The notes under the pieces are model-generated. The model made no database searches and had not been told where the DNA came from. It saw only the letters and a list, made by a program, of their open reading frames with translations. From contig NZ_VFIO01000003.1 in assembly GCF_007858365.1 (NCBI RefSeq), forward strand, positions 186,001 through 250,000: 64,000 nucleotides of DNA, read 5' to 3'. Shown one piece after another: positions 14,823 to 25,970 of this stretch. Position numbers and translations under genes: made by a program. This stretch comes from Pseudomonas saxonica. GTDB taxonomy: Bacteria; Pseudomonadota; Gammaproteobacteria; Pseudomonadales; Pseudomonadaceae. Positions within the stretch are counted from its first letter, which is position 1. Each line of letters starts with the position of its first letter.

Positions 14823-16142
14823 TCAGCTCAAACCTTGATCGCTGGAAGTTGGCAGCCACTGTAATTTCCAGCGTCCACAGGGGCTGGAGTCCAGTCCGGG
14901 CACGTTTGCCACCGCCAATAACTGCTCATTTACAGACACAAGCGGCAATCTGCCACGGGCAAACAGCGGAACACCGCGCTCGTTCAACAGACGTTTGAGG
15001 TCGCGATGCCCCCGTTGTGCCAACTCCATCACTTCACCGCCTTGACGATAGCTCACTTGCACAGAGCCAGCGGGAATTTCTCCGTGCAGGCTGAGCAAAC
15101 CGTTACCCGGCAAGACGAGCGGATGCTGCGGCTGCATCCACAATCCGGGCGCAACAGGTGGCTTTAGCCAATCACCTGAAAGCCACCACACTCGCCCACT
15201 CGCACGATGCATTTCCCCACCCGCCAGGCGCCATATCGGCTGCGCCCCTTCACGGGCATCACGAAGGGTTTCCCACCCGGCCCAATGCTCCGTATCAGGC
15301 ATGGGACTGAATGCATTGAGCCAATGACGCAAGGCGTTGCGCTGACGTGCAGGCGACATACGGGCAAGTGGAGCCAGCTCCAGCGATGGAACGCCTAGCC
15401 AGTCGAACGCTGTGGGCGAAACAGCGGCCTGCAAATCCTGTTCAGCCAATTCGCTCAGCAAGCCTTGAGCTTCAGCGCAGTGATCGGCATTGCGCGCGAG
15501 CGTGGTGGTGGCTTGCGGCCAGCGACGTTCGAGAACCGGAAGCACTTCATGACGCAAATAATTGCGGGAAAAGTTTGTCTGACTGTTGGAGGGATCTTCA
15601 ACCCATGTCAGGCGCTGGTCATGAGCGTATGCCTCCAGTTCGGCTCGAGACACGTCCAGTAAAGGTCGACACAGTGAACCTTGCCCCAAACGGCGCTGGC
15701 GCGGCATACCTGCCAGACCGTTCACCCCAGCGCCACGTAACAGACGAAAGAGCACGGTTTCAGCTTGATCATCACGGTGCTGCCCTGTCAGCAACACCTC
15801 ATCGGCACGAGTGCAGGCCACAAACGCCTGATAGCGCGCCTCCCGCGCAGCCCGCTCAACGCTTGCGCCAGGTTGCACCTGTACGCGAATGACCTGTAAT
15901 GGAACATTCAACTCATCACACAACGCCTGGCAATGGGCCGGCCACGCGTCAGCTGTCGCCTGAAGACCATGATGGACATGGACAGCGGTGATCGGGGGGA
16001 GTGAATGGGTTTGACGGAGTTGAACGAGAAGATGCAGCAGAACGGTAGAGTCAAGACCGCCGGAGAAGGCGACGTGCCAAGCTTTGGCTTTGCGCCAGGC
16101 TTTCAAGGCTTGAAGGAGCTGGATTGAGAGGTTGGGCATCAC
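14823..16142 (-). CDS. tilS: tRNA(Ile)-lysidine synthetase TilS
   Basis: ATP-dependent attachment of lysine to C34 of the CAU-anticodon isoleucine tRNA, changing its reading to AUA. The 439 residues carry the PP-loop SGGLDSTVLLHLL near residues 29-40, the HVHHGLQ segment, TGQHRDDQAETVLFRLLRGAG, and a C-terminal domain. In P. aeruginosa it lies next to accA, as here; the tandem repeat block separates the two. Confidence 0.95.
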   Translation of the reverse strand: MMPNLSIQLLQALKAWRKAKAWHVAFSGGLDSTVLLHLLVQLRQTHSLPPITAVHVHHGLQATADAWPAHCQALCDELNVPLQVIRVQVQPGASVERAAREARYQAFVACTRADEVLLTGQHRDDQAETVLFRLLRGAGVNGLAGMPRQRRLGQGSLCRPLLDVSRAELEAYAHDQRLTWVEDPSNSQTNFSRNYLRHEVLPVLERRWPQATTTLARNADHCAEAQGLLSELAEQDLQAAVSPTAFDWLGVPSLELAPLARMSPARQRNALRHWLNAFSPMPDTEHWAGWETLRDAREGAQPIWRLAGGEMHRASGRVWWLSGDWLKPPVAPGLWMQPQHPLVLPGNGLLSLHGEIPAGSVQVSYRQGGEVMELAQRGHRDLKRLLNERGVPLFARGRLPLVSVNEQLLAVANVPGLDSSPCGRWKLQWLPTSSDQGLS

Positions 16143-16163
16143 ACAATCCCGCGGAAAAAAGCC

Positions 16164-16545
16164 ATCAAGATCAAAAGCCCCTCACCCTAGCCCTCTCCCG
16201 GAGGGAGAGGGAACTGATTGCGCGCGACTCCAAGATCACCTCCAATCAGCTCCCTCTCCCTCTGGGAGGGCAACTGACTGCACGGGGCGTCAAGAACACC
16301 TCCAATCAGCTCCCTCTCCCTTTGGGAGAGGGTTGGGGTGAGGGTCAGCCGTTAATCAAGATCAAAAGCCCCTCACCCTAGCCCTCTCCCGGAGGGAGAG
16401 GGCACTGATTGCGCGCGACTCCAAGATCACCTCCAACCAGCTCCCTCTCCCTCTGGGAGGGCAACTGACTGCACGGGGCGTCAAGAACACCTCCAATCAG
16501 CTCCCTCTCCCTTTGGGAGAGGGTTGGGGTGAGGGTCAGCCGTTA
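16164..16545. repeat. Tandem duplication of a 191-bp composite palindromic repeat
   Basis: Unit 1 is 16164-16354 and unit 2 is 16355-16545; I noticed only two mismatches between them. Each unit carries inward-facing CCCTCACCCTAGCCCTCTCCC-type ends and internal CCCTCTCCC/GGGAGGG stems. It fills the gap between the accA stop and the tilS start. The ORFs it appears to contain (with SPLPEGEG-like peptides) are not genes. The same element family recurs at about 46650, 56967 and 62003. Confidence 0.9.
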
Positions 16546-16546
16546 A

Positions 16547-17500
16547 TCAGAGACCGTAGCTCATCAAGCGATCATAACGACGCTTAAGCAAGGTTTCGTG
16601 ATCCAGCTTGTTCAGCATGTCGAGCTGGGAAATAAGATCGGCACGAATGGTGGCAGATGCAGCAGCCGGGTCACGGTGCGCGCCGCCCAAAGGCTCGCCA
16701 ATCACCTTGTCCACGATGCCCAGGCCTTTCAAACGATCGGCCGTAATGCCCATCGCCTCAGCAGCGTCCGGCGCCTTCTCGGCCGTTTTCCACAGAATCG
16801 AAGCACAGCCCTCAGGCGAGATAACCGCGTAGGTCGAGTACTGCAACATGTTCAACTGATCGCAAACACCGATCGCCAACGCACCGCCCGAACCGCCTTC
16901 ACCAATAACCGTGGCGATAATCGGTGTTTTCAGACGCGACATGACGCGCAGGTTCCAGGCAATTGCTTCGCTCTGGTTGCGCTCTTCAGCGTCAATCCCA
17001 GGGTAGGCACCCGGCGTATCGATAAAGGTCAGGATCGGCATTTTGAAGCGCTCGGCCATTTCCATCAGACGGCAGGCCTTGCGGTAGCCTTCAGGACGCG
17101 GCATGCCGAAGTTGCGGCGAACCTTTTCGCGCACTTCACGCCCTTTCTGGTGACCAATCACCATTACTGGCTGATCGTCCAGACGCGCAATACCACCCAC
17201 GATCGCCGCATCGTCAGAGAAGTGACGGTCGCCGTGCAACTCATCAAACTCGGTGAAGATATGCTCGATGTAGTCAAGCGTGTAAGGACGACGCGGGTGA
17301 CGGGCCAGACGGGCAATCTGCCAGCTGGTCAGTTTGCCGAAAATATCTTCAGTCAGCGTTTTGCTTTTGTCTTGCAGACGAGAGATTTCATCACTGATAT
17401 TCAGCGAATTATCATTACCAACCAAGCGCAACTCTTCGATTTTGGCTTGCAGGTCAGCAATCGGCTGTTCGAAATCAAGAAAATTCGGGTTCATAAGCAT
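16547..17500 (-). CDS. accA: Acetyl-CoA carboxylase carboxyltransferase subunit alpha
   Basis: With AccD, transfers the carboxyl group from biotin carboxyl carrier protein to acetyl-CoA, giving malonyl-CoA for fatty acid synthesis. The 317 residues match the family; [38 protein letters not shown] and [11 protein letters not shown] are the characteristic segments. The final residues [10 protein letters not shown] are the conserved end, although the stop codon is directly at the edge of the repeat block. It follows dnaE on the same strand after 178 bases. Confidence 0.98.
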   Translation of the reverse strand: MLMNPNFLDFEQPIADLQAKIEELRLVGNDNSLNISDEISRLQDKSKTLTEDIFGKLTSWQIARLARHPRRPYTLDYIEHIFTEFDELHGDRHFSDDAAIVGGIARLDDQPVMVIGHQKGREVREKVRRNFGMPRPEGYRKACRLMEMAERFKMPILTFIDTPGAYPGIDAEERNQSEAIAWNLRVMSRLKTPIIATVIGEGGSGGALAIGVCDQLNMLQYSTYAVISPEGCASILWKTAEKAPDAAEAMGITADRLKGLGIVDKVIGEPLGGAHRDPAAASATIRADLISQLDMLNKLDHETLLKRRYDRLMSYGL

Positions 17501-17678
17501 CCGTCTTGGGTCGGCGGCAAAGCATGCCAGGAGGTCTAAAACCCAGCATTTGCTGGTGTATAGCGCCTCACTGGGGCAGCCGGTTGATCTGTATCGCGCC
17601 TACCTTAAGGGACAGGCGCTCTCAGGTCGAGATTAAAAATTCAGGTCAAGGTCAGGACGCGGCTATCGCCCCTGACCA

Positions 17679-20600
17679 TCAACGGTATTGGAGGAAGACG
17701 TTGTCTCGCCCAAACTGGTCACGCAAGGCTTGAATCAAGCTATCCGCCGGATCAATTCGCCAGGTCTCGCCAAACTGCAACATGGCTTTGGCGCCTTCCC
17801 CGGTGTACTCCATGGTAATCGGGCACGCGCCACGGTGTTTCTTGAACAATTCGCCCAACCAACGCAACTGATCCCCCTTGAGCGCCGCTTGCGCCACTTT
17901 CAATCGCAGGCTTTCGGCCAGATTGGTGCGCGCATCTTCCATGCTCATCACGCGCTTGACCCGCAGTCGCAAGCCGCCCGAGAAATCATCATTGCTGACT
18001 TCACCCTCGACCACCACCATCGCATCCGTCTGCAATAAGGATTGAGCTGAATGAAATGCCTCAGCAAACAGCGAGGCTTCAATCCGGCCCGAGCGGTCAT
18101 CGAGGGTGATAAAGCCCATCTTGTCGCCCTTTTTATTCTTCATCACTCGCAAGGCGATAATCATGCCAGCCACAGTCTGAGTATCACGAGCCGGCTTCAA
18201 GTCGATAATGCGCTGGCGGGCGAAACGACGAATTTCACCTTCATATTCATCGATCGGGTGCCCCGTCAGGTACAGACCGAGGGTGTCCTTCTCACCTTTG
18301 AGACGCTCCTTAAGCGTCAGTTCCTTAGCCTTGCGATGATTGGCATAGACGTCGGCGTCTTCCTCGACAAACAGACCGCCAAACAGGTCGGCGTGCCCAC
18401 TGTCATGGGTACGCGCCGTCTGCTCAGCGGCCTTGATGGCTTCTTCCATGGCCGCCAGCAACACCGCGCGATTCTGGTCAATGCTCGCTTGCCACGCTTT
18501 GGGCTCATCATGAAAAAACGGCCCAAGCCGGTCCAGTGCACCACTGCGGATAAGACCATCAAGGGTACGTTTATTGATCCGCTTAAGGTCAACCCGCGCA
18601 CAGAAATCGAACAAATCCGTAAACGGACCATTCTGTCGCGCCTCAGTAATTGCCTCTACCGGGCCCTCACCGACACCTTTGATCGCGCCAAGGCCGTAAA
18701 TAATCCGGCCTTCATCGTTTACCGTGAACTTGAACTCCGAAGCATTCACATCCGGCGCGTCGAGACGCAGCTTCATGGTGCGAATTTCTTCGATCAAGGT
18801 CACAACCTTGTCGGTGTTATGCATATCCGCCGACAGTACCGCGGCCATGAAAGGCGCCGGGTAATGGGTTTTCAGCCATGCGGTCTGGTAGGACACCAGG
18901 CCATAGGCTGCGGAGTGAGATTTGTTGAAGCCATAGCCGGCAAATTTCTCTACCAGGTCGAAAATGTTACCGGCCAGATCGGCATCAATATTGTTGTTGG
19001 CGCAACCTTCAATAAAGCCGCCACGCTGCTTGGCCATTTCTTCGGGCTTTTTCTTACCCATCGCCCGACGCAGCATGTCTGCGCCGCCCAGCGTGTAACC
19101 CGCCATGACCTGAGCAATCTGCATCACCTGTTCTTGATACAGGATGATGCCGTAGGTCGGCGCCAAGACAGGCTTCAAGCCTTCGTATTGATAATCGGAG
19201 TGCGGGTAAGCCAGCTCGGCACGGCCGTGCTTACGGTTGATGAAGTCATCCACCATGCCGGATTGCAAAGGGCCCGGACGGAACAAGGCCACCAGTGCGA
19301 TCAAATCTTCCAGGCAGTCGGGCTTGAGCTTTTTGATCAGCTCTTTCATGCCGCGCGACTCTAGCTGGAACACCGCGGTGGTTTCAGCTTTTTGCAGCAG
19401 TTGATACGTCGGCTTGTCGTCCAGCGGGATAAAGGCGATATCCAGCGGCGGCTCATCGACTTTGGCGCGATCGCGGTTGATGGTTTTCAGCGCCCAGTCG
19501 ATAACCGTCAAGGTTCTCAGGCCGAGGAAGTCGAACTTCACCAGACCCGCAGATTCAACGTCATCCTTGTCGAACTGGGTGACCAGGCCGCCACCCTCTT
19601 CATCGCAATAAATCGGCGAAAAGTCGGTGAGTTTGGTTGGCGCAATTACCACACCACCGGCGTGCTTACCGACGTTACGCACAACGCCTTCAAGCTTTCG
19701 AGCCATTTCCCAGATTTCTGCCGCTTCCTCATCAACCTTGATGAAATCGCGCAGAATCTCTTCTTGCTCGTAGGCTTTTTCCAGCGTCATGCCCACTTCA
19801 AACGGAATCATCTTCGACAGACGATCCGCCAGTCCGTAGGACTTGCCCTGAACCCGCGCCACGTCTCGAATAACCGCTTTCGCAGCCATCGAACCGAAGG
19901 TAATGATCTGGCTTACAGCATTACGGCCGTACTTGTCAGCCACGTATTCAATGACCCGATCGCGACCATCCATGCAGAAGTCGACGTCGAAGTCGGGCAT
20001 CGATACCCGTTCCGGGTTAAGGAAACGTTCGAACAGCAGATCGTATTCCAACGGGTCCAGGTCAGTAATCTTCTGCACATAGGCCACCAGCGAGCCGGCA
20101 CCCGACCCACGGCCCGGGCCTACAGGCACGCCGTTGCTTTTAGCCCACTGGATAAAGTCCATTACGATCAGGAAGTAACCGGGGAAGCCCATCTGGATAA
20201 TGATATCCAGCTCAAAATTCAGACGGTCGACATACACCTGACGCTTGGTGTCGTAGTCTTCGGTGGTGTCTTTGGGCAGCAGAACGCTCAAGCGATCTTC
20301 AAGCCCCTCAAACGACACCTTGCGGAAATATTCGTCAATGGTCATGCCATCGGGAATCGGGAAGTTGGGCAAAAAGTGAGTGCCCAGCTTCACGTCGATA
20401 TTGCAGCGCTTGGCGATTTCAACCGAGTTTGCCAGTGCCTCAGGCAAGTCACTGAACAGTTCAGCCATTTCATCGGCGCTTTTCAGGTACTGCTGATCAC
20501 TGTAGTTCTTGGAGCGGCGCGGGTCATCAAGAGCCCGGCCTTCACCAATGCATACGCGGGTTTCGTGAGCTTCGAAATCTTGCTGGCGCAAGAACCGCAC

Positions 20601-21200
20601 ATCGTTGGTGGCCACCAGTGGAACGCCGAGCTTGTCCGCCAATGCGACAGCACCGTGCAAGTGCTCCTCATCATTGGGACGCTTGGTGCGCTGCACCTCT
20701 AGGTAGAAGCGGTCCGGAAATACTGACATCCATTCCCGGGTCAGCATTTCGGCCTCTTGCGTATTACCACTGATCAGTGCGACGCCAATTTCACCCTCTT
20801 TGGCGGCTGACAGCATGATCAAACCTTCAGCCGCTTCAGCGACCCACTCACGCTCGATGATCACCTGACCATTGCGCTGGCCTTCGATGTACCCCCGGGA
20901 GATCAGCTCGGTGAGGTTGCGATAGCCCAAAGGGTTCATCGCCAACAGGCTGATTCGGCTTAGCGGGTTTTCCGGGTCTTTGTTCGACAGCCACAGATCA
21001 GCACCACTGATCGGCTTGATCCCACCGCCCATGGCGGCTTTGTAGAACTTGACCAGGGAACACATATTGTTCTGGTCAGTCACCGCCACAGCAGGCATGT
21101 TCATACCGACCAGGGTTTTGATCAGCGGCTTGATCCGCACCAGGCCATCGACCAGTGAGTATTCGGTGTGCAGGCGCAGGTGAACGAATGAAGCCGGCAT
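17679..21200 (-). CDS. dnaE: DNA polymerase III subunit alpha
   Basis: Replicative polymerase catalytic subunit. The 1,173 residues comprise the N-terminal PHP domain (FVHLRLHTEYSLVDG), the polymerase core with catalytic aspartates in MPDFDVDFCMDGRD, the GPGRGSGAGSLVAY motif, the fingers region with YGFNKSHSAAYG, a helix-hairpin-helix section, and a C-terminal OB fold (TVAGMIIALRVMKNKKGDKMGF). Length and motifs are normal. A terminator separates it from the rnhB end upstream. Confidence 0.98.
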   Translation of the reverse strand: MPASFVHLRLHTEYSLVDGLVRIKPLIKTLVGMNMPAVAVTDQNNMCSLVKFYKAAMGGGIKPISGADLWLSNKDPENPLSRISLLAMNPLGYRNLTELISRGYIEGQRNGQVIIEREWVAEAAEGLIMLSAAKEGEIGVALISGNTQEAEMLTREWMSVFPDRFYLEVQRTKRPNDEEHLHGAVALADKLGVPLVATNDVRFLRQQDFEAHETRVCIGEGRALDDPRRSKNYSDQQYLKSADEMAELFSDLPEALANSVEIAKRCNIDVKLGTHFLPNFPIPDGMTIDEYFRKVSFEGLEDRLSVLLPKDTTEDYDTKRQVYVDRLNFELDIIIQMGFPGYFLIVMDFIQWAKSNGVPVGPGRGSGAGSLVAYVQKITDLDPLEYDLLFERFLNPERVSMPDFDVDFCMDGRDRVIEYVADKYGRNAVSQIITFGSMAAKAVIRDVARVQGKSYGLADRLSKMIPFEVGMTLEKAYEQEEILRDFIKVDEEAAEIWEMARKLEGVVRNVGKHAGGVVIAPTKLTDFSPIYCDEEGGGLVTQFDKDDVESAGLVKFDFLGLRTLTVIDWALKTINRDRAKVDEPPLDIAFIPLDDKPTYQLLQKAETTAVFQLESRGMKELIKKLKPDCLEDLIALVALFRPGPLQSGMVDDFINRKHGRAELAYPHSDYQYEGLKPVLAPTYGIILYQEQVMQIAQVMAGYTLGGADMLRRAMGKKKPEEMAKQRGGFIEGCANNNIDADLAGNIFDLVEKFAGYGFNKSHSAAYGLVSYQTAWLKTHYPAPFMAAVLSADMHNTDKVVTLIEEIRTMKLRLDAPDVNASEFKFTVNDEGRIIYGLGAIKGVGEGPVEAITEARQNGPFTDLFDFCARVDLKRINKRTLDGLIRSGALDRLGPFFHDEPKAWQASIDQNRAVLLAAMEEAIKAAEQTARTHDSGHADLFGGLFVEEDADVYANHRKAKELTLKERLKGEKDTLGLYLTGHPIDEYEGEIRRFARQRIIDLKPARDTQTVAGMIIALRVMKNKKGDKMGFITLDDRSGRIEASLFAEAFHSAQSLLQTDAMVVVEGEVSNDDFSGGLRLRVKRVMSMEDARTNLAESLRLKVAQAALKGDQLRWLGELFKKHRGACPITMEYTGEGAKAMLQFGETWRIDPADSLIQALRDQFGRDNVFLQYR

Positions 21201-21226
21201 GGTGATCCTGTCTATAAGCTTTGAAA

Positions 21227-21256
21227 AACAACAAGGCCCGGATTGTACCGGGCCTT
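21227..21256 (-). terminator. Terminator after rnhB
   Basis: On the minus strand AAGGCCCGG pairs with CCGGGCCTT (21233-21256), followed by GTTGTTTTTC. It ends the long lpxD-to-rnhB transcript before dnaE, implying that dnaE has its own promoter or relies on read-through. Confidence 0.8.
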
Positions 21257-21278
21257 GGCAAAAACATCAGCCTCGCGG

Positions 21279-21911
21279 CTAAACCTTGGCAAACCCTTCG
21301 CGGGCTTCATAGGCACGACGCACCGGACCAAACGAACGCCGATGAATCGGTGTTGGGCCCAGACGCTCTAACGCCTCAAGGTGTACAGAGGTCGGATAGC
21401 CTTTGTGGCCACCAATCCCGTAACCCGGATATTGCAATTCAAACGCCGCCATTTCACGGTCGCGACTGACCTTGGCCAATATAGAAGCGGCTGCAATAGC
21501 AGGTACTTTGCTGTCGCCCTTGACCACTGCCTCAGCGGGCATCGTCAATACAGGGCAGCGATTACCGTCGATCATGGCCAGATTAGGGGTAATGCTAAGC
21601 CCTTCAACCGCTCGCTGCATGGCCAACATCGTAGCGTGCAGGATATTGAGCTCGTCAATTTCCTCGACCTCTGCACGGGCGATATGCCAGCTCAGCGCCT
21701 TCTCACAAATTTCATCAAACAGCTTTTCACGGCGTGCTTCTGTGAGTTTTTTCGAGTCATTGAGGCCAAGAATAGGACGATTGGGGTCGAGAATGACCGC
21801 CGCCGTGACTACCGCACCGCATAGCGGACCACGGCCAACTTCATCAACACCGGCCACGAGCTCTTCGACCAGATTGAAATCCAATCCGATTTGCATAGAC
21901 ACTTTACTCAT
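21279..21911 (-). CDS. rnhB: Ribonuclease HII
   Basis: Removes RNA and single ribonucleotides from RNA-DNA hybrids. The 210 residues carry the catalytic Asp-Glu in [13 protein letters not shown] (Asp23, Glu24), the third acidic residue in MIDGN, and the [12 protein letters not shown] motif. The start ATG shares one base with the lpxB stop (TAATG); an alternative ATG five codons in would remove MSKVS. Found after lpxB, as in many Gammaproteobacteria. Confidence 0.96.
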   Translation of the reverse strand: MSKVSMQIGLDFNLVEELVAGVDEVGRGPLCGAVVTAAVILDPNRPILGLNDSKKLTEARREKLFDEICEKALSWHIARAEVEEIDELNILHATMLAMQRAVEGLSITPNLAMIDGNRCPVLTMPAEAVVKGDSKVPAIAAASILAKVSRDREMAAFELQYPGYGIGGHKGYPTSVHLEALERLGPTPIHRRSFGPVRRAYEAREGFAKV

Positions 21912-23038
21912 TAAGGTTTTGCTATCAGGTCCAGTACCGCATGGGCGGCCTGATTGGAAGCGTCGAGACGCAAAGTTCGATGGATCTCGTCAAAGCTGCG
22001 AGTCTGCTCTTCACCGCCATCCAGTAAAGGCAACAACGCGCTAGCCAATGCCTCTGGCGTGGCATCGTCCTGTAAAAGCTCAGGAACCAGCATCCGTTGA
22101 GCAAGCAGGTTGGGCAGCGAGACGTAAGGGCTTTTGACCAAACGCTTGAGAATCCAGAAAGTCAGGCGGGCCAGGCGATAAGCCACAACCATAGGACGTT
22201 TGTACAGAAGCGCTTCGAGAGTCGCGGTGCCTGATGCAATCAACACGGCATCGCAGGCGGCCAGAGCCAGATGCGAACGCCCGTCCAACAGCGTCAGCGG
22301 CAGATCACGCCCCACCAGCATTTGCTCGATCTGTGCACGTCGCGCAGCATTGGCACAAGGCAGTACAAAGCGAACATCTGGACGAGATTGACGAATGATC
22401 TGCGCAGCATCGAGAAACAGCCCACCGAGTTTGGCGACTTCTCCACCACGACTGCCGGGCATCAACGCGACCAGCGGCCCATCAGACAAGCCCAACTCGG
22501 CGCGAGCAGCGACCTTATCAGCCTCAAGCGGAATCGTATCGGCGAGTGTGTGACCGACAAAACGCACCGGCACACCCTTCTCTTCGTAGAATTTAGCTTC
22601 GAACGGTAAAAGCGTGAGCATCAAATCGCAGCCTTCGCGAATCTTCAGCACCCGTTTTTGGCGCCACGCCCATACGGACGGGCTGACGTAATGCACAGTC
22701 TTGATTCCCGCACGACGCAATTGAAGCTCAATATTGAGTGTGAAGTCAGGAGCATCAATACCGATAAATACATCAGGCTTTTCAGCGATCAGGGTATGTA
22801 CCAGATCCTTGCGCCGCTTGAGCAGTTCTCGCAAGCGCCCCAGCACTTCAACAAGGCCCATTACCGACAGGCGCTCCATCGGGAAGTAAGAGGTCATGCC
22901 CTCGGCTTCCATCAACGGACCACCCACACCGATAAATTCGATATCCGAATGCTGAGCCTTGAGCGCTCGCATCAACCCCGAACCCAAAATGTCGCCCGAG
23001 GCCTCGCCCGCCACCAATGCTATGCGCAATCTGGCCAT
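21911..23038 (-). CDS. lpxB: Lipid-A-disaccharide synthase LpxB
   Basis: GT19 glycosyltransferase that joins UDP-diacylglucosamine and lipid X into lipid A disaccharide at the inner membrane. The 375 residues include [14 protein letters not shown] at the N-terminus, [27 protein letters not shown] and [10 protein letters not shown], all typical. It begins two bases after the lpxA stop and overlaps rnhB by one base. Confidence 0.98.
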   Translation of the reverse strand: MARLRIALVAGEASGDILGSGLMRALKAQHSDIEFIGVGGPLMEAEGMTSYFPMERLSVMGLVEVLGRLRELLKRRKDLVHTLIAEKPDVFIGIDAPDFTLNIELQLRRAGIKTVHYVSPSVWAWRQKRVLKIREGCDLMLTLLPFEAKFYEEKGVPVRFVGHTLADTIPLEADKVAARAELGLSDGPLVALMPGSRGGEVAKLGGLFLDAAQIIRQSRPDVRFVLPCANAARRAQIEQMLVGRDLPLTLLDGRSHLALAACDAVLIASGTATLEALLYKRPMVVAYRLARLTFWILKRLVKSPYVSLPNLLAQRMLVPELLQDDATPEALASALLPLLDGGEEQTRSFDEIHRTLRLDASNQAAHAVLDLIAKP

Positions 23039-23040
23039 AA

Positions 23041-23817
23041 TTAGCGTGTAATGCCGCGGGTTGAGGAGCGGATGGACTCAACAAAAATAGCCACTTCCGG
23101 GAACTGTGCAGCAGGTTCGGCCAATTCGACCAACGCCTGTTCAACGGTCAGACCCTGACGGTAAACCACTTTATAGGCGCGACGCAGCGCATGAATGGCA
23201 TCATCGCTAAATCCACGGCGACGCATGCCTTCGAAGTTCATGCTGCGCGCTTTTGCCGGACTGCCAAACACCGTCACAAACGCTGGTACATCCTTGCCAA
23301 TCGCCGTACCCATGCCCGAAAAGCTGTGAGCACCGATGTGGCAGAACTGATGAACCAGGGTGAAGCCCGACAGTATCGCCCAGTCGCCCATATGCACATG
23401 GCCCGCCAGCGCGGCGTTATTGACCAGAATGCAGTGGTTGCCGATCACGCTGTCATGACCGATATGGGCATAGGCCATGACCAGATTGTGATCGCCTAAT
23501 GTCGTTTCGGCGCGATCCTGGATCGTCCCGCGGTGTATGGTGACCCCTTCACGAATAACGTTGTGGTCGCCAATGACCAAGCGAGTGTCTTCACCCTTGT
23601 ACTTGAGATCAGGCGTGTCCTCGCCTACCGAAGAAAATTGGTAGATGCGATTGTGCTTACCGATCCTGGTTGAGCCCTTGATGATCACATGCGGCCCAAT
23701 CACAGTCCCCTCGCCGATTTCCACACCTGCGCCGATGATCGACCAAGGGCCGACCTCGACGTCGTCGGCCAGTACGGCCGTCGGATCGATGATTGCGCGA
23801 GGGTCAATCAAACTCAT
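23041..23817 (-). CDS. lpxA: UDP-N-acetylglucosamine acyltransferase LpxA
   Basis: First acylation of lipid A synthesis, moving a 3-hydroxyacyl chain from ACP to UDP-GlcNAc. The 258-residue protein is a left-handed beta-helix of hexapeptide repeats ([20 protein letters not shown] and others); the catalytic His lies in the [12 protein letters not shown] region. It overlaps fabZ by four bases. Acyl-chain preference cannot be told from the sequence alone. Confidence 0.98.
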   Translation of the reverse strand: MSLIDPRAIIDPTAVLADDVEVGPWSIIGAGVEIGEGTVIGPHVIIKGSTRIGKHNRIYQFSSVGEDTPDLKYKGEDTRLVIGDHNVIREGVTIHRGTIQDRAETTLGDHNLVMAYAHIGHDSVIGNHCILVNNAALAGHVHMGDWAILSGFTLVHQFCHIGAHSFSGMGTAIGKDVPAFVTVFGSPAKARSMNFEGMRRRGFSDDAIHALRRAYKVVYRQGLTVEQALVELAEPAAQFPEVAIFVESIRSSTRGITR

Positions 23818-24254
23818 AGTTTGCGTTCCGCGCAGATAATCTCAGCCGAACAGACAGGCTTGCCATCAACTGTGGCCTGACATTCGAATTTCCAGATAGA
23901 GCGCTTGCTGCTCAGGAACTTGGCTTCCAGAATCAGTTGATCACCTGGCAACACCGGCTGACGGAAACGCAGTTTGTCAGAGCCTACGAAATAATAGAGT
24001 GTGCCGTCAGACGGCTTCAGATCCATCATCTTGAAACCCAGAATGCCAGCAGCCTGAGCCATCGCTTCAATGATCAGAACGCCCGGCATGATTGGATGCG
24101 CCGGGAAATGACCGTTGAAAAAAGGTTCGTTGATGCTGACATTCTTGTAGGCACGAATGCGCTTGTTCTCGACATCCAGATCCACCACTCGGTCCACCAG
24201 CAGGAACGGGTAACGGTGGGGCAGATATTCGCGAATCTCGTTGATGTCCATCAT
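23814..24254 (-). CDS. fabZ: 3-hydroxyacyl-ACP dehydratase FabZ
   Basis: Dehydrates 3-hydroxyacyl-ACP in fatty acid elongation and so competes with LpxA for substrate. The hot-dog fold protein has [13 protein letters not shown], the catalytic His in [13 protein letters not shown] and the catalytic Glu in [10 protein letters not shown]. The frame runs upstream to a TTG at 24293, but the ATG at 24254 gives the family's 146 residues ([10 protein letters not shown]); neither start has a strong ribosome site. Overlaps lpxA by four bases. Confidence 0.95.
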   Translation of the reverse strand: MMDINEIREYLPHRYPFLLVDRVVDLDVENKRIRAYKNVSINEPFFNGHFPAHPIMPGVLIIEAMAQAAGILGFKMMDLKPSDGTLYYFVGSDKLRFRQPVLPGDQLILEAKFLSSKRSIWKFECQATVDGKPVCSAEIICAERKL

Positions 24255-24363
24255 TTCGTGGGGAAGCCTGTAATAAAGATTGGGCGCGCGCAACTAAGGC
24301 GCGCTCCTCTAGCAAATCAAGGAGGCAAACCAGTGGCTATGCACTCTTGATATGGAAAATGTA

Positions 24364-25419
24364 CTAGCCCTCTGAAGAAGCTTTGCTGTTCGGGGTCACT
24401 TCCCCTACGCGCTTCTCCAGATGTTTTAGCCGCCGGGCAATATCGTCAAGCTGACGAATCCGTGCAGCGCTCTTGCGCCACTCGGCTGCTGGCTGCATGG
24501 CAGTGCCTGAAGAATAGGCGCCCGGCTCGGTAATCGAGTGGGTCACCATCGTCATGCCGGTCAAAAATACGTTGTCACAGATTTCAATGTGTCCGACCAA
24601 ACCGACGCCACCGGCCAACATGCAATGTTTGCCAATTTTAGTACTACCGGAAATTCCGACACAGGCGGCCATCGCCGTATGGTCACCGATATGCACGTTG
24701 TGAGCGATTTGTATCTGGTTATCGAGCTTGACGCCATTACCGATGACTGTATCGGCCAAAGCACCACGATCGATTGCCGTATTAACGCCAATTTCGACGT
24801 CATCACCGACGGTCACACCACCGATTTGGGCGATTTTTTGCCAGACACCTTTCTCATTGGCAAAGCCAAAGCCTTCACCGCCGAGCACAGCACCCGATTG
24901 AATGACCACTCGCTTGCCGATGCGCACATCGTGATAAAGCGTCACACGAGGCGCCAGCCAGCCGTTTTCACCGATCTCACAGCGCGCACCGATGAAGCAC
25001 TGAGCCCCCACCGTAACCCCGGCGGCTATTCGCGCGCCGCTTTCGATCACAGCAAAAGCCCCAATGCTTGCACCAGGGTCAACCATGGCATCCTCAGCAA
25101 TTACCGCTGTCGGGTGAACACCGGCAGAGGCTTTTGGCTTGGGATCAAACAGGTGTGAAATTCGCGCATAAGCCAGATAAGGATCGGGCACAACCAGCGC
25201 ATCACCGGCATATTCTTCAGCGTCAGCGGCCTTGAGCAAAACGGCTCCGGCGTGGCAGTCGACCAGGAACTTTCGGTACTGAGGGTTGGCCAGAAAGCTC
25301 AACTGAGCTGGGCCAGCCTCTTGCAAAGTGGCTAGCCCAGTGATTTCTTTCTCCGCGGGGCCACGCAACGTGGCACCGAGGAACTCGGCCAATTGGCCGA
25401 GTTTTATAGTCGCAGTCAT
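24364..25419 (-). CDS. lpxD: UDP-3-O-(3-hydroxyacyl)glucosamine N-acyltransferase LpxD
   Basis: Third step of lipid A synthesis, adding the N-linked hydroxyacyl chain. The 351 residues comprise an N-terminal uridine-binding domain ([13 protein letters not shown]), a hexapeptide-repeat beta helix with the catalytic His in [18 protein letters not shown], and a short C-terminal helix. It follows skp after two bases; 109 bases separate it from fabZ. Confidence 0.98.
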   Translation of the reverse strand: MTATIKLGQLAEFLGATLRGPAEKEITGLATLQEAGPAQLSFLANPQYRKFLVDCHAGAVLLKAADAEEYAGDALVVPDPYLAYARISHLFDPKPKASAGVHPTAVIAEDAMVDPGASIGAFAVIESGARIAAGVTVGAQCFIGARCEIGENGWLAPRVTLYHDVRIGKRVVIQSGAVLGGEGFGFANEKGVWQKIAQIGGVTVGDDVEIGVNTAIDRGALADTVIGNGVKLDNQIQIAHNVHIGDHTAMAACVGISGSTKIGKHCMLAGGVGLVGHIEICDNVFLTGMTMVTHSITEPGAYSSGTAMQPAAEWRKSAARIRQLDDIARRLKHLEKRVGEVTPNSKASSEG

Positions 25420-25421
25420 AA

Positions 25422-25925
25422 TTACTTCAGCTGGTTCATGCGCTCGATAACCTGGCGAGTAATGTCGTACTGAGGTTTGACATCAATCACAGCACCACGC
25501 TCGAACACCAGGTCAAAGGCACCTTTCTTGATGACTTCTTCAACAGCGCTGTCCAGTTTTGGCTTGAGCTGTTTCAGCATTTCACGGTCAGCAACGGCTT
25601 TGGCTTCGTTCAGCTCCTTGGATTGGAACTGGAAGTCACGGGCCTTTTGCTTGAATTCAAGCTCCAGACGCTCACGCTCGCCCTGGGCCATTTTGTCGCC
25701 GCCTTTTACCAGACGGTCCTGAATGCCTTTGGCGCTGCTTTCCAGGCTTTTCAGCTTGGTCAGTTGCGGGCCGAACTTCTTCTCGGCATCAACGGCATAA
25801 CGCTTGGCTGCGTCTGATTCGAGCAATGCCATCTGATAGTTCAGGACGGCAATTTTCATGTCGGCGAATGCCGGGCCAGCCACTAAAAGCGAAGCCAGGA
25901 GAACCAATTGAGTCAACTTACGCAC
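25422..25925 (-). CDS. skp: Periplasmic chaperone Skp/OmpH
   Basis: Holds unfolded outer-membrane proteins in the periplasm on their way to the BAM complex. The 167 residues have a signal peptide (about 1-21, ending GPAFA) and a mature OmpH domain beginning [19 protein letters not shown], followed by long charged coiled-coil arms. Placed between bamA and lpxD, the conserved outer-membrane assembly cluster. Confidence 0.96.
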   Translation of the reverse strand: MRKLTQLVLLASLLVAGPAFADMKIAVLNYQMALLESDAAKRYAVDAEKKFGPQLTKLKSLESSAKGIQDRLVKGGDKMAQGERERLELEFKQKARDFQFQSKELNEAKAVADREMLKQLKPKLDSAVEEVIKKGAFDLVFERGAVIDVKPQYDITRQVIERMNQLK

Positions 25926-25970
25926 GATGCACTCCTAAAAAATCCGTTATCTGTCGCTAAGGTCAGGCTT

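Noticed and set aside
16124..16381. ORFs of 69 and 85 codons over the repeat block
   Set aside because: They translate palindromic repeats (SPLPEGEG-type peptides) and have no ribosome site.
16164..16545. Possible CRISPR array
   Set aside because: Only two long 191-base units with no short repeat-spacer pattern and no cas genes.
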